This document shows positions 32,526-43,812 of a stretch of 64,000 bases of DNA, piece after piece. Under the pieces are notes generated by a model. It saw only the letters and a list, made by a program, of their open reading frames with translations, ran no database searches and had not been told where the DNA came from. This stretch comes from Cheiracanthium punctorium. Lineage: Eukaryota; Arthropoda; Arachnida; Araneae; Cheiracanthiidae. How positions within the stretch are numbered: position 1 is the stretch's first letter; every line of letters begins with the position of its first letter. The stretch covers positions 1 to 64,000 of the forward strand of contig JAWZYV010011900.1 in NCBI GenBank assembly GCA_038373885.1, written 5' to 3'. The position numbers and the translations under genes are program-made.

Positions 32526-32679
32526 CAGGGCCGTACCCTGAAAAATAATATAATTTGGGTAGAGTCCAGCAGAATTTTTCACTAAGTCTTCATTATTATT
32601 TTATTAACAAAACTCGAAATTTCGGGGTGGGGGGCTCCGTACCCCCCCCCCTGGATCAACGCCCTCAAGTACGGCCTTG
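32526..32679. mobile_element. Probable hAT MITE (CAGGGCCGTACC)
   Basis: CAGGGCCGTACCCTG faces inverted CAAGGCCGTACTTGAGG. No clear 8-bp duplication. About 154 bp, with homopolymer G and C tracts inside. Confidence 0.5.
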
Positions 32680-32716
32680 TCTGTAGTTCTTTTAGGCCTT
32701 CATCTCAGTTGTTCCT

Positions 32717-32875
32717 CGGCCGAGCAGATGAGACACTGAACATGGGTAGATGGCTGAAATTTGCAGAAAAAGCTTTCTGGCCTCTCACGTGCCAGTCCAT
32801 TTATAAAGGTCTGAAGTTTTGGGCAGATGTAACGCGAATACACGTTAGAAACACTTGAAAAAATGTCCACCCAAG
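32717..32875 (+). mobile_element. SINE-2 copy
   Basis: It starts CTCGGCCGAGCAGATGAG (A-box-like) and continues 'gtagatggctgaa', then 'gaagttttgggcagatgtaac' and 'gtccacccaagg', collinear with 18700-18845. Moderately diverged; no direct repeats identified. Confidence 0.5.
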
Positions 32876-32889
32876 GCTTTAGCCCTGTC

Positions 32890-33059
32890 CAGAGGCGTAG
32901 CCACGGGGGGGGGGTTAGGGGGGTCATAACCCCCCCATGAGGCATTTTTTGCCATACAAAATGTATATTCTTCACTCCCTTATCACACACATGTATGCAT
33001 ATATGTGAGTTGCAGTAGTCGTAACCCCCCCCCATGAAAAATTTCTGGCTACGCCCCTA
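32890..33059. mobile_element. hAT-S MITE copy 2
   Basis: CAGAGGCGTAGCCACG and inverted TAGGGGCGTAGCCAG ends. Duplication GCCCTGTC (32882-32889) / GCCCTGCC (33060-33067), one mismatch. Contains the 'atacaaaatgtatattcttcac' block of family S in inverse orientation. Confidence 0.82.
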
Positions 33060-33067
33060 GCCCTGCC

Positions 33068-33532
33068 CCTTAGGCAGATATCTATCGTGTAGCTTTGCCT
33101 TACAGGGGTCCATGCAAACGAAATTTGAGTCCGTTTTTGCAGCCACTCCACAAAATTACAAGCGATTTCGAAACCCTTCATTGGCACTTTACCTTACATT
33201 TTTTTTTTTTTTTTTGTAAATTATTTTAACAAAAAAGTGAGTTTTACGGAAATAGGTCTGAAAACTCACAAAAAATAGATGCTGAAATTCACAAAAATAA
33301 ACAGCTTTCACAAGAATGGGATTCTGCAGAAAGTTCCTGGATCAACACTTAATCGCGGTCTAAAGCTTTCTCCCTCAATTTTTCTAGCCCGTGATATTTC
33401 CCGAATATAGTGTTGTGCGCCAGAAATACTCTAAGAGCATTTCCATTCTTATGCACGGATTTTTTCTATATCTCATTTTACGCAACAGATGGCAATACCA
33501 GACTGCTTTTTAATTTGAGGAGATACTTTATT
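33068..33532. repeat. Diverged dispersed repeat shared with 58490-58780 and 49475-49570
   Basis: Blocks 'cttcattggcactttaccttaca', 'attattttaacaaaaaa' and 'gaaattcacaaaaataa.cag.tttcacaa' recur at 58585-58745. It is a decayed copy with a long T run (33199-33215) and no clear ends. Confidence 0.45.
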
Positions 33533-34530
33533 ACTTTCCGAACATGTACCATGTAAGGAAAGTATTGTAATCATGAAAAAATCCGACTTAGAGATTTGGG
33601 TGTATTGACACGTTTTAGGGTCTTCTGAATTCATTGATGCTATTTTTACGTGATGTATGTATGTATGTGTGTGTGTGTGTGTGTATGTGAGTGAACACGA
33701 TAGCTCCTAAACGGGGCATTCGATTGAGCTCAAATTGGGTATATATGGTATAAGCCACCGTCGCAAGACCGGTATTGATTTTGGTGTGTATAGGACTTAT
33801 AGTTTTTCTACAGGGCTATGACAAAGATTTCTTTTACATGACGGCCTATGGGGGGGGGGAATTCTTGAAAGTGCGCTAACGATACACTCGATTGAGCTCA
33901 AATTGGGTATATATGTTATAAATCACCATCTTAAGACCAGTATTGATTTTGGTGTGTATAGGCCTTATAGGTTTTCTACAGGGCTACGACAAAGATTTCT
34001 TTTACATTACGGATATGGGGGGAAATTCTTGAAAGTGCGCTAGAGTTTAATCGGTACATTCGATTGAGCTCAAATTGGGTATATATATTATAAACCACCA
34101 TCTTAAGACCAGTATTGATTTTGGTGTGTATAGGCCTTATAGGTTTTCTACAGGGCTACGACAAAGATTTCTTTTACATGACGGAATATGGGGGGAAATT
34201 CTTGAAAGTGCGCTAGCGTTTAATCGGTGCATTCGATTGAGCTAAAATTGGGTATCTATGTTATAAACCACCATCTTAAGACCGATATTGATTTTGATGT
34301 GTATAGGACTGATAGTTTTCCTACAGGGCTACGACCAAGATTTCTTCTACAGTATGGCCTATGGGGGGAAATTCTTGAATGTGCGCTAGCGTTTAAATGG
34401 TGCATTCGATTGAGCTTCAATTTGGTATATATGTTTGAATGATTCATCGATTAAAACTTATTTAAATGCTTGGTAATGATCTTAATCGTAACTGTTCGGA
34501 AAGTCGAGTGGAGTCACTCCAGATTTTTTT
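33533..34530 (+). mobile_element. HINE-1 copy D
   Basis: ACTTTCCGAACATG start, TG microsatellite (33655-33690), tandem units at about 33719, 33889, 34061 and 34234, then GTTCGGAAAGTCGAG, hairpin TGGAGTCACTCCA (34508-34520) and AGATTTTTTT. The best-preserved subterminal repeat: ACTTTCCGAACA at both ends (12 of 12). Confidence 0.82.
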
Positions 34531-35111
34531 AAAAATAGAGGATAGCAGTAATCCATTACGTCTATTTGTGATAGGCATTGTGCAATCTTAGCTCACTTTT
34601 TTGACTTATGTTCGAAGAAAACTTCACAAATACTTATTTATTTTACAAAGGAAGTTTAATAAAGTTCTCCTTTAGTGTTTAAAACATCTATTTTTAATGA
34701 TTCCTTGCTCACTAGAAAACCCACATTCAGTCACAATAACCCTGAATGTTGGCTTTTCCTAGAAATTTAACTCTTTTTTTTTTCCCCCCTTTCTTTTACG
34801 TTAAAAAAAGTGCCAAAATACAAATATTGTACGTGCGCTTACTTTTATTCAATTTTCTGGAATAAAATATTGGCACTTTCAGGGCCTTTGCTAAAGGGAG
34901 GTTAGGGGGGGGGGAGAGTCTCCCCTCTCCCCTAACACTCGCAAAATTCTGTTAAACTTGGCAAAATTGGTGAAATTTTTTTTAACGAAAACGATAATTT
35001 ACTTTCTGTTTCTGGTATACTTGGCAAGATTACGCAAATCCAGTGGGCAAAAGTTAGTAATATAGTTGATAAAAAAAAAAAAAAGTAAGTTGGTAAAAAC
35101 GGATATTTGAC
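34531..35111. other. No recognised gene
   Basis: AT-rich with G and C runs at 34906-34930, an A run (35073-35085) and repeated 'ggcaaaatt' / 'ggcaagatt' motifs. No domain-bearing frame. Confidence 0.35.
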
Positions 35112-35180
35112 TTGGCAGTTTATCGATGTTGGCAGTTTATCGGCAGTTTATCGATGTTGGCAGTTTATCGGCAGTTTATA
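35112..35180. repeat. Short minisatellite (GGCAGTTTATCGATGTT)
   Basis: About four overlapping units of ttggcagtttatcg / gcagtttatcgatg within 69 bp, ending at the target site of the next hAT element. Confidence 0.8.
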
Positions 35181-35191
35181 GATATCTCTAC

Positions 35192-36212
35192 CAGTGGCGG
35201 CTCGTGGGATACAGCAAGTACAGCCGGGCTGCACTTGAAATTATCAGCACATACTTTAAAATAATTTATTCTACTAATTTTCCTAAATTGAGGTTAGAAT
35301 TATGGAATTCCTACGGTAAATTAAAAAAATCTCCGAAAAAAACCAAACAAAAAAAAAAAACGTATTGTGGCCGGATCGCTCATTCAGAAAAAAAAGCACT
35401 TTAATCTTCCCGCAATTCAATTGGGAAAATCTTTGGTACAGCCCAGAGCGCTGAAAAGAAAATTGGCAGCACCGTTGCCATGACAACGACTACGTAAGCA
35501 GCCTCTCCGGCAAAGGGAGTATGCAGCTGATACAGCCGATGAACGATTTTCTAACGGCGGCTGAACTTGAGAACTCGACTAACTGATTGGCTCGCACGAG
35601 AAGTGAGGGATAGGAGAATATATGTTCGGAAAACTCTCGACTTTATATTGCTGAATTTATCAAGAAGGTAAGATTGAATAGACGCTTATGAATGGACAAT
35701 GACCCATCCAAGCAGTATTGTACTGGCATTGAGAGGACATGGCGAGCGAGAATATTCGTTAAACATGGGAAATTTTAAAGAGCTTTTAAAATTATGGATA
35801 TCTGAATTAAAACAACGCCTTTTTATGGGGACATCACTGACCGATTCGCATGTTTAAAAGAAAGGAGGATTGATTTGACTTATAAAAAATAAGTAAGTTT
35901 TCTTTTTTTTTTTTTCTTTTCTTCTCAAGTTATCGTTACAAAAGAAAATTCTAAGGAAACTTCGAATCAGACACGGATGAATGCAATTTTGAGGATAAGA
36001 GCGGCTGGTTGAAATTTATGTCCATTTTATGGAAGTAAAATAGGATCTCTTACATATTTTAAGTAATTTCTTTTTTTTTTTCCCTCGGCGAGGACTTAAT
36101 CAGCCAGCTTTCGAATTCAGTAACAAAGATTTTCCAATCCTGTCCGGAGGAAAGGGGGGGGGGCTCATATGCTTCCGGCTGCACTAACAGTTTTGACCAC
36201 GGGCCGCCACTG
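35192..36212. mobile_element. hAT-U, 1021 bp
   Basis: CAGTGGCGGCTCGTGG and inverted CAGTGGCGGCCCGTGG. Perfect 8-bp duplication ATCTCTAC at 35184-35191 and 36213-36220. No transposase-like frame of useful length; probably an internally rearranged non-autonomous element. Confidence 0.88.
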
Positions 36213-36228
36213 ATCTCTACCCCCCCCC

Positions 36229-36404
36229 TAGGGGCGTAGACGGAAATTTTCATGAGGGGGGGGGTGTTACGACTACTGCAACTCACATATATACATACAT
36301 GTGTGTGATAAATGAGTGAAGAATATACATTTTGTATGGCAAAAAATTCCACATGTGGGGAGGGGTTACTATCCCACTAACCCACCCCCTTGGCTACGCC
36401 CCTG
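36229..36404. mobile_element. hAT-S MITE copy 3
   Basis: TAGGGGCGTAGACGG and inverted CAGGGGCGTAGCCAAG. Flanks are C runs, so the duplication is not informative. It contains 'gaagaatatacattttgtatgg'-type core of the family. It lies 8 bp from the hAT-U duplication. Confidence 0.78.
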
Positions 36405-36559
36405 CCCCCCTCCTTAAAAAAGGCTTCGCAACAGCTCTGGGCACTTTTATGCAGTTTTCCCGAAAATAATACGACTAAGGGATTAACCAACAACAACCTC
36501 CGTCGTTCCTCGTTACAAACACACGCATAGTGTCATCGCAGTTTTTACATATTTTTACG

Positions 36560-36665
36560 GCACGATAGTTGGGCAAGCACATATCCAGAGGTTAATGGGA
36601 ATCCAACCTTTGACGGTTACTCCAGTGCCAGAGCACAGTGCCCTGTCACCAGCAAACCAGAAATT
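36560..36665 (-). mobile_element. Possible tRNA-like SINE fragment
   Basis: The minus strand carries GGTTGGATTCCC, a good match to a tRNA B box, about 40 bp after a GGCACTGTGCTCTGGCA stretch that could be a decayed A box. No tail or direct repeats recognised. Confidence 0.35.
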
Positions 36666-36687
36666 ATCTCGCAATATGTTACGTGTG

Positions 36688-37469
36688 TCAAGCTGGCCGG
36701 ACCACATTCCGCAAAATGGAAAAAAACATAACAAAAAATTAGTGCTATATTAGTGCTGATTAGTGCTCGAACCTCGGAATTAGTGCTAATTATTTAAGAG
36801 AGTAATTCACAATTCAATGTGGTCCGGCTATCTTGACGTCAAGCTGGCCGGCCACATACAGAAAAAAATTTTTTTTACCAAATTTCGATACATACAGAAT
36901 TAGTGCTATATTAGTGCTGGCTGAATACCAAATTACAGAATTTTTGATCCATATTTAAAAAAGTTATTAAATAATCAATGTGGCCGGCTATCTTGACGTC
37001 AAGATAGCCGGACCACATTGATTATTTAATAACTTTCTTAAATACGGAGCACTAATTCTGTAATTTGGCATTCAACCAGCACTAATGTAGCACTAATTCT
37101 GTATGTAACAAAATTCGGGAAAAAATATTTTTTTCTTTATGTGGCCGGCCAGCTTGACGTCAAGATAGCCGGACCACATTATTTATTTAATAACTTTTTC
37201 AAATATGGATAAAAAATTCTGTAATTTGGTATTCAGCCAGCACTAATATAGCACTAATTCTGTATGTATCGAAATTTGGTAAAAAATAATTTTTTCTGTA
37301 TGTGGCCGGCCAGCTTGACGTCAAGATAGCCGGACCACATTGAATTGTGAATTACTCGCTTAAATAAGCAGCACTAATTCTGAGGTTCGAGCACTAATGA
37401 GCACTAATATAGCACTAATTTTTTATCCTGTTATTTTTCATTTTGCGAAATGTGGTCCGGCCAGCTTGA
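36688..37469. repeat. Five inverted modules joined by CG at TGACGTCA junctions
   Basis: Modules 36688-36836, 36839-36996, 36999-37157, 37160-37318 and 37321-37469 (149, 158, 159, 159, 149 bp). Each begins TCAAG(C/A)T(G/A)GCCGG and ends with its inverse (CCGGC(C/T)A(G/T)CTTGA). Each neighbour is separated by CG, giving four TTGACGTCAA junctions. The first and last modules match in inverse orientation, as do the second and fourth, so the array is palindromic overall. The internal motif 'gcactaat' recurs up to four times per module. Non-coding; mechanism unknown. Confidence 0.85.
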
Positions 37470-37734
37470 ACAGGTCAATATGTTGACTGCTAAGCGTGCT
37501 TTTAATAACCAGCTCTCTGTTATCGTCGAAGGGAAACGCAGATTACGATGGACGATGTTAGTCAAGTGGTATATCTTCGAAGCGCCATATTTCCGAGTCG
37601 ACCCTTTCCAGAAGCCCCCCAGAAAAGATGAATGGGCGAGATTACTGGCGGATTCTGGCGCCGCCGCCGTACGCTTCAGGATGGCACCTTGGAAAGGAAA
37701 AAGTGCTTTCCGTTCTGGGCAGATTCTCTGTTCT

Positions 37735-37914
37735 CACAGCCTTATTATCGCAAGGGCAAATCCGGACTTTGCCCAGGGCCCCCAATATCAAATGTTGTTC
37801 TGAAATGTTCTTTTTTATATCCAAATTTTATGAAAAATAGAACAAATTTCATAGATGGGGGGGCCCCAAAATTCACCAATGCGCGGGGCCCCTGTTGCTC
37901 ATAATCAGGTTCTG
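37735..37914 (+). mobile_element. hAT-G MITE copy 4
   Basis: CACAGCCTTATTATCG and inverted CAGAACCTGATTATG ends. Flanks TCTGTTCT and CTCGTTCT agree at 6 of 8. About 180 bp, older than copies 1 and 2. Confidence 0.8.
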
Positions 37915-38231
37915 CTCGTTCTGTGCGAGGTAAAAGAATGATCAAAGTAATTCTGATTTGGGAGGAGAAAAACCGGTTAATATTTTTACAGGGCCTAATA
38001 TATTCGGAGGCCCTAGGCCAAGCGCTCTTTGGGGGACCCTATACGATCATACCTTTGTCGATACATATTGTCACAGGGTGAAAATTTTTGTTGTAAATAA
38101 GGAAGGGGGGCCTTTTGTTCAATAAATTTTTAATGAAGTCCATAAAATTCTAGTGCTGAGAAGTTATGCTTCAGATAAGGTCGCGTCTCTCCGAATGCCC
38201 CGCTGTAAAACGCTTTGGACCTTAACATGAG

Positions 38232-39527
38232 TAGGGAATGCAATCCCGATCCCGCATAAATGTTTGCGGGACTAGTCCCGCGCGATTACGGTCCTAATCC
38301 CGCGGGATTGAAACTGAGAAATAAATTATTACTTTCCGAACATGTACCATGTAAGGAAAGTATTGTAATCATGAAAAAATTCGAATTCGAGATTTTGGTG
38401 TATTGACACGTTTTGGGGTCTTCTGAATTCATTTATGCTATTTTTACGAGATGTATGTGTGTGTGTGTGTGTATGTGTGTTTGTGTGTATGTGAGTGAAC
38501 ACGATAGCTCCTGAACGGGGCATGCGATTAAGCTCAAATTGGGTATATATGTTATAAACCACCGTCGCAAGACCGGTATTGATTTTGGTGTGTATAGGAC
38601 TTATAGTTTTTCTACAGGGCTACGACAAAGATTTCTTTTACATTATGGCCTATGAGGGGAAATTGTAGAAAGTGCGCTAGCGTTTAAACGGTACATTCGA
38701 TTGAGCTCAAATTGGGTATACATGTTATAAACCACCGTCGTAAGACCGGTATTGATTTGGGTGTGTATAGGACTTATAGTTTTTCTGCAGGGCTAATGAC
38801 AAAGATTTCTTTTACATTATGGCCTATGGGGGAGAAATTCTTGAAAGTGCGCTAGCGTTTAAACGGTACATTCCATTGAGCTTAAATTTGGTATATATAT
38901 TTGAATGATCCATCGATTAAAATTGATTTAAATGCTTGGTAATGATCTTAATCGTAAGTGTTCGCAAAGTCGAGTGGAGTCACTCCAGATTTTTTTATTA
39001 CAATTCTACGCCACCTTCCCATTGACCAAAAATGTGAGATAAGATACATACATATGCAACCAACACGTGAATCAATAATTACAAATTTTAAAGTTCTAAT
39101 TTTTCGAATTATCCTCCAGTGGGAGTCTGGATCCAATATTGTGAACTAATTTCTTCGAACTTCCCAATCTTCAAATGAACAGAAATATTTCATGCTAATT
39201 TATCTCCTAGCGAACAATCACGAATCCATTATAAAATGTTTTCCTTTAAATTTTTCTTTAATTCACGCTTTTAACTATTTTACTAAAGCTAGACCAAGAA
39301 GACGAGTGACTCTTTACATTGCCTTTTTTACATTCTTCTTCAGTTACTAAACTAAATATATTATTTTGAATATCACAACTATAATTTTCATATTTCTATA
39401 AATTATTGTATTAATCATCGAATATCATTAATTATTACCATTAAACTTCGTAGTGCGTAAAACCTTTTTCCTATTTTTCTCTGTTGAAATGAATTCTTAG
39501 CTGAATGTAAGGCCATTGCATTCCCTA
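38232..39527. mobile_element. hAT-like element (TAGGGAATGCAAT) split by HINE-1 E
   Basis: TAGGGAATGCAAT at 38232 and inverted ATTGCATTCCCTA ending at 39527. Flanks AACATGAG / AACATGGC (6 of 8). 'Tcccgc..gggatt' motifs near the left end. HINE-1 E accounts for about half of the length. Non-coding. Confidence 0.65.
38331..38996 (+). mobile_element. HINE-1 copy E
   Basis: ACTTTCCGAACATG start, TG microsatellite (38453-38493), two tandem units, GTTCGCAAAGTCGAG, hairpin TGGAGTCACTCCA (38976-38988) and AGATTTTTT end. Confidence 0.8.
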
Positions 39528-40157
39528 AACATGGCATTTCTTCCATTCCTGAATGCAGTGTAAACAAGCGCTTTATCACAGCGGAATGAATTGTAAAATT
39601 GCATCGATTAACTTATGGTCATTCATGGTTTTTTTTTTCCTAATTAAGAGCTTAAAACTATTTTTTTCAGAACTTAAAACATTTTGGGGCCCCTAAAACT
39701 TGGAGGCCCAAGGCCGAGGCCTAGTTGGCCCGTACGGTAATCAGGGCCTGCAGCAGCCGGTTTTCTCAATTGGGAAAATTGTTGGGAACAAATTAAAAAT
39801 TTATTGAAAATTTAAATATTATCAATACTGACTTTGAAAATTAGCAGCTATAATTAAAAGATCACTTGATTTTTTAAAATAGAACAGTTGCATTTCTATC
39901 ATGAATGGGAAATTGGATCAAAAAATTATAAAAATAGCCATTTTCATACATTTTTGCAGATAGCTATCTTGATACAACCCCCCCCCACCTTCAAACTTAA
40001 TTCATATCATATTTTAAGATAAATCTTTCGTTAATTCTTAATATTTTACTTATCTATGTATATATAAATACGCTAAGGAAAAACTTTGTATCCCTTTTGC
40101 AGCACATTGCGTGGACGGATGAGCGTGAAATTCGGCACAACTAAAGTACGAATTGAG
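39528..40157. other. No gene; hAT-like debris
   Basis: 'ggcccaaggccgaggcc' and a CAGGGCCTG end at 39742-39750 look like a hAT right terminus. A possible partner is CAGGGCCTAATATATTC at 37989, but no 8-bp duplication supports the pair. The rest is AT-rich. Confidence 0.35.
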
Positions 40158-40165
40158 TTGGTTGT

Positions 40166-40360
40166 CAGAGCCTTATTATCGCATGGGCAAATCGGGACTT
40201 TGCCCAGGGCCCCCGGCTCAAAAGGGCCCCCAATATCAAATGTTGTTCTGAAATATTCTTTTTTATATCAAAATTTTATGAAAAATAAAACAAATTTCAT
40301 AGATGGGGGCCCCCAAATTCATCAATGCCCGGGGCCCCTGTTGGTCATAATCAGGCTCTG
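40166..40360 (+). mobile_element. hAT-G MITE copy 2 (best preserved)
   Basis: 195 bp. CAGAGCCTTATTAT and inverted CAGAGCCTGATTAT (13 of 14). Perfect duplication TTGGTTGT at 40158-40165 and 40361-40368. Use as the reference copy for the family. Confidence 0.92.
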
Positions 40361-40368
40361 TTGGTTGT

Positions 40369-41330
40369 GCGAATGTTAAAATTTTTGTGTAATATGAAAA
40401 TGCACCGTAAAAAATCAGAGAAGTAATTTGGCACGCAGTATTTCGCGCCAAGTCGGACGATGGTTCCATTGTTGTGCCAATTCTGAAATAACAACACTAC
40501 GTTTCAGCAGTATTATAGGGTTATACTATCAGAACAAAATTTGCAAAAAGTGGAATTATTTCCCAGTTTGGTGATACGCCAATGACTAAAATGTGCTTTA
40601 GCTCTGTGCTTGATGACCTTTTTTTAGAGGGTCGATAAGTGCGGGAAGTGTTGTAAATTCCATGTTTTAAAGCCGCCGAAAAACGAACCGAACAGGGCAT
40701 GTTTCAATCCAAGAGACGCTCCACTGAAACGCGCCAATTCGACCATTTCTTCATAATCTCTCGCCAAGCAGTATGCTGAAGCAAATTTTCTCCGAAAATA
40801 TTATTCAAGAAATACCTCAGCTATTAATAGGGAATGAAAATAATAATATTATTAATGGAGCGTATGGAAATATTTCCGAAATTGTACTCTCAAATAACAT
40901 ACTGAAGTCAGTTATAATAGAACCTTAAAAATGATGATTGAACTTTAATGTTGACTTAATCGAATATCTTTACGATAAAATAATTTGCTATGATGACTAT
41001 GAAATCAATAACTATCCAGTAGAGTTTTAAAATTCTTCGACTGTGAGTGGTTTGTTAGTTTGTTTGTTTTTCGGTTAGACGGGAGCAAGTGAAAAATTGC
41101 GAAATGATTGTGATCTGCGCCAAATACGTACAAACCTAAGGCGATTTCTCGTACACAGTTGTTTATCTCTTTCCCTATTTTGGAAGTTTAATTTAATTTA
41201 ATTTCGTATTTTAATTTAATTCCACATGTTTTCCCCGACTCCCCATTATGTAACCAATAAGCATAAAAATTTCTTTTTATATATTGATAATATATTCATA
41301 TTTTTGTATATATTGGATTATGTATCTAAA
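40369..41330. other. No recognised gene
   Basis: AT-rich with a short stretch 'tggtttgttagtttgtttgttttt' near 41048 resembling the start of family J. No domain-bearing frames. Confidence 0.35.
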
Positions 41331-41332
41331 TA

Positions 41333-42837
41333 CACTCATGTCCATAAATTAAGGATAATTCAGAATCACACAGAAATTGATCTCTAAAATAAAAATTTCA
41401 CCTGTGGAATGATCACACACATCTTGAAGAAGAATATGCAAATTACAGGAAACCACCAGATGGCGTGGATGGTACGTCACAATGACGAGAGTGTAAGAGA
41501 GGGGTGTATAAGGAATGGTGGCAAAGAAGTGAAATTGTTCACACGCGCTTTGAAAGCCTTTCAGTGCAAAAACCGCATAGTTATGGCACAAAGGAGGCAT
41601 TTGGATGATGTTTTACGTGGCAGAATTATCGGACGACTGGAATGTGGACGTACCCAGCTGGAAGTATCCGAGGAACTTGGAATCGCCCAGAGTGTCATCT
41701 CCAGGCTTTGGCAACGATTCCAAGATGATGGTAATGTGAGTAGACGTTACAGCACAGGTCGCCCCCGAGTTACAACGCCGAATGAGGACCGCTATTTGGC
41801 AGTTACTGCCAAAAGAAACAGACGGAGTACAGCATCAGACCTGTCTCGTCAGCTCTCTTCAGCTACCGGTACGACAGTTTCAAGGCAGACCGTGTACAGA
41901 CGCTTAGGGCACATTGGTCTATATGCTCGTAGGCCTGTCAGATGTGTTCCACTTACCGCAACTCACTGTCGCCTGCGATTAACCTGGAGTAGAGAGCATG
42001 CATTGTGGACACCGCAACAGTGGTCTTGTGTGATGTTTTCCGACGAGTCCAGGTTTAGTTTGGAGTCTGATTCTCGCCGGACATTCATCTGGAGAGCGCC
42101 AGGTACCCGTTACCACCAAGAGAACACCATTGAAAGATACCGTTACGGTGGTGCAGGATGGCTCGTTTGGGGAGGAATTATTCTTGGTTCCAGAACTGAC
42201 CTGCATGTTCAGAGTGTAACGATGACAGGCCACATCTATCGGGATGTCATTCTGGAACAACATGTACGTTTGTTTCAGGGCGCCATGGGTGCTGAATTTG
42301 TGTTTATGGATGACAACGCCCGTCCTCACCGTGCAAACATTGTAGACGAATGCCTTCAATCGGAGGATATCACCCGTATGCATTGGCCAGCATATTCACC
42401 GGACTTGAATCCAATAGAGCATGTGTGGGATATGCTTGGCCGACGAATTGCAGACCGTCAACCCCCTCCCACCTGTCTACCGGAACTTCGGAGTGCATTG
42501 CTTGATGAGTGGTGTAATATTCCCCAAGATCAGATTGATCATTTGATACTCAGCATGCCTAGGCGTTGTCAGGCCTGTATTGCATCGTCCGGGAGACATA
42601 CTCCGTATTAACCATCCTACTAACCATGTTATACTGTTTTTTGTAAATAGGTTCTTTTTTGAAATTTGGTCAAGGGAGTAAAACTTGCAATTTTTATTAA
42701 TTATGTCAAACATATAGCATCTTTTTTGCTCTTTAATTTTTGTTTAATAGATAGACTTTACAAATAAGTCAAATTTGTTTTGCTTCTTTCTCTTTCTTTG
42801 CCTGAACTTCATTATCCTTAATTTATGGACATGAGTG
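41333..42837 (+). mobile_element. Tc1/mariner element, 1505 bp, apparently intact
   Basis: Perfect 27-bp terminal inverted repeats at 41333-41359 and 42811-42837, starting CACTCATGTCCATAAATTAA. TA target duplication at 41331-41332 and 42838-42839. One uninterrupted transposase frame fills the middle. Perfect termini and an open frame suggest a recent insertion and possible competence for transposition. Simple short repeats, without the double-repeat ends of the Sleeping Beauty type. Confidence 0.95.
41583..42611 (+). CDS. Tc1-like DD34E transposase, 342 aa
   Basis: It cuts and pastes the surrounding element at TA sites in the nucleus. ATG 41583 is preferred over the upstream in-frame ATG at 41409 because the helix-turn-helix begins right after it (MAQRRHLDD) and the resulting 342 residues match the usual Tc1 length; the extra 58 residues show no domain. 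Order: first helix-turn-helix at about residues 5-46, GRPR hook at 59-62, second helix-turn-helix to about 115. The catalytic triad is Asp154 (FSDESRF), Asp244 (MDDNARPH) and Glu279 (DLNPIEHVWD), with 34 residues between the last two. No stop or frameshift. The antisense frame at 41979-42383 is a shadow. Confidence 0.93.
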   Translation: MAQRRHLDDVLRGRIIGRLECGRTQLEVSEELGIAQSVISRLWQRFQDDGNVSRRYSTGRPRVTTPNEDRYLAVTAKRNRRSTASDLSRQLSSATGTTVSRQTVYRRLGHIGLYARRPVRCVPLTATHCRLRLTWSREHALWTPQQWSCVMFSDESRFSLESDSRRTFIWRAPGTRYHQENTIERYRYGGAGWLVWGGIILGSRTDLHVQSVTMTGHIYRDVILEQHVRLFQGAMGAEFVFMDDNARPHRANIVDECLQSEDITRMHWPAYSPDLNPIEHVWDMLGRRIADRQPPPTCLPELRSALLDEWCNIPQDQIDHLILSMPRRCQACIASSGRHTPY

Positions 42838-42839
42838 TA

Positions 42840-43635
42840 CTATTTTGTATACTGATTAAAGTTGCCGACTTTTTTTTCGGGAACGACTGTGTTTCAGAAA
42901 TAGTCTTTAAACTTCCACAGAAAAATACAGTTGACGGGATTTGCACCAGACTAACCGAAAAATACCATAGTTTACCATCACATAAGTTAGTATTGAAAGT
43001 TAATTGCATCGTTACACTAATCGAACAAGAATGCGCATCAAGTTTATAATTGTAATGCTATTGATTGCGAAGTTTGAAGTGAAACCGCAGGCAATAAAAG
43101 AATTTTAATTCGACATATAAAATATTTTGGTACTATTTTACCATATCCTTTCAAAAAACTCAATTTCCAAATATACCTCCCATTAATATAGCTCAAGGAC
43201 AATCATTCAAAAAAAAAGTGCAAATTTATTGAGGCAGCATGATTTTACACATGGTCAGTGGTACGCCTCAGCAAGTAGAGTTCAATCATTCGACGGTTTA
43301 AGATTTTATAACTCCAAACATAATGGGCCTTTAGCCGAGGTCGGCTCCAGGCTCAATTTTTTAGAGGGGGACCACTAGACATTTTAGATTAGCCTAAACT
43401 GATCAAAACGCAAACTGAATGTGTGAAATCCAAGGTCGGTAAAGGGAGATGTCCCTATGACCCACTTGCTGGAACTGCCTTTCAGCAAAATGGATAGAGT
43501 TCAGCAAAATAGGATAGATTTTTTTTACAAAAACACCGTCTCCACAGAAAAGTGTGGTGGTTGTAAAGTGAAATTTTTACAAAAGTGGTCACTATTGACA
43601 GATAGTCTCTCAGCCAAGGGGGTCTCTTTAGTAGG
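42840..43635. other. No recognised gene
   Basis: A plus frame runs from the Tc1 terminus to 43049 (LPQKNTVDGICTRL... EQECASSL) without a recognised domain. The remainder is AT-rich. Frames at 43457-43697 are also unrecognised. Confidence 0.3.
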
Positions 43636-43643
43636 TTCCGCTG

Positions 43644-43812
43644 CAGGGGCGTAGCCAGAAATTTTTCATGGGGGGGGTTACGATTACAACAACTCATATA
43701 TATGTATACGTGGGTGTGACAATGTAGTGAAGAATATACATTTTGTATGGCAAAAAATTCCTCATGGGGGGGTTATGACCCCCCCTAACCCCCCCCCTTG
43801 GCTACGCCCCTG
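43644..43812. mobile_element. hAT-S MITE copy 4
   Basis: CAGGGGCGTAGCCAGAA and inverted CAGGGGCGTAGCCAAG. Perfect duplication TTCCGCTG at 43636-43643 and 43813-43820. 169 bp, good reference for the family. Confidence 0.92.

Noticed and set aside
36836..37321. TGACGTCA sites as functional CRE elements
   Set aside because: They are formed by the junction of inverted module ends with CG, so the palindrome is explained structurally.
37989..39750. Outer hAT enclosing the TAGGGAATG element
   Set aside because: End similarity is weak and no 8-bp duplication was found, so it was left as a possibility only.
41409..41582. Upstream in-frame ATG extending the Tc1 transposase by 58 residues
   Set aside because: The extension has no domain, and the later ATG at 41583 gives the usual family length.
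41979..42383. 134-codon antisense frame
   Set aside because: Shadow of the Tc1 transposase; the sense strand has the full catalytic triad.
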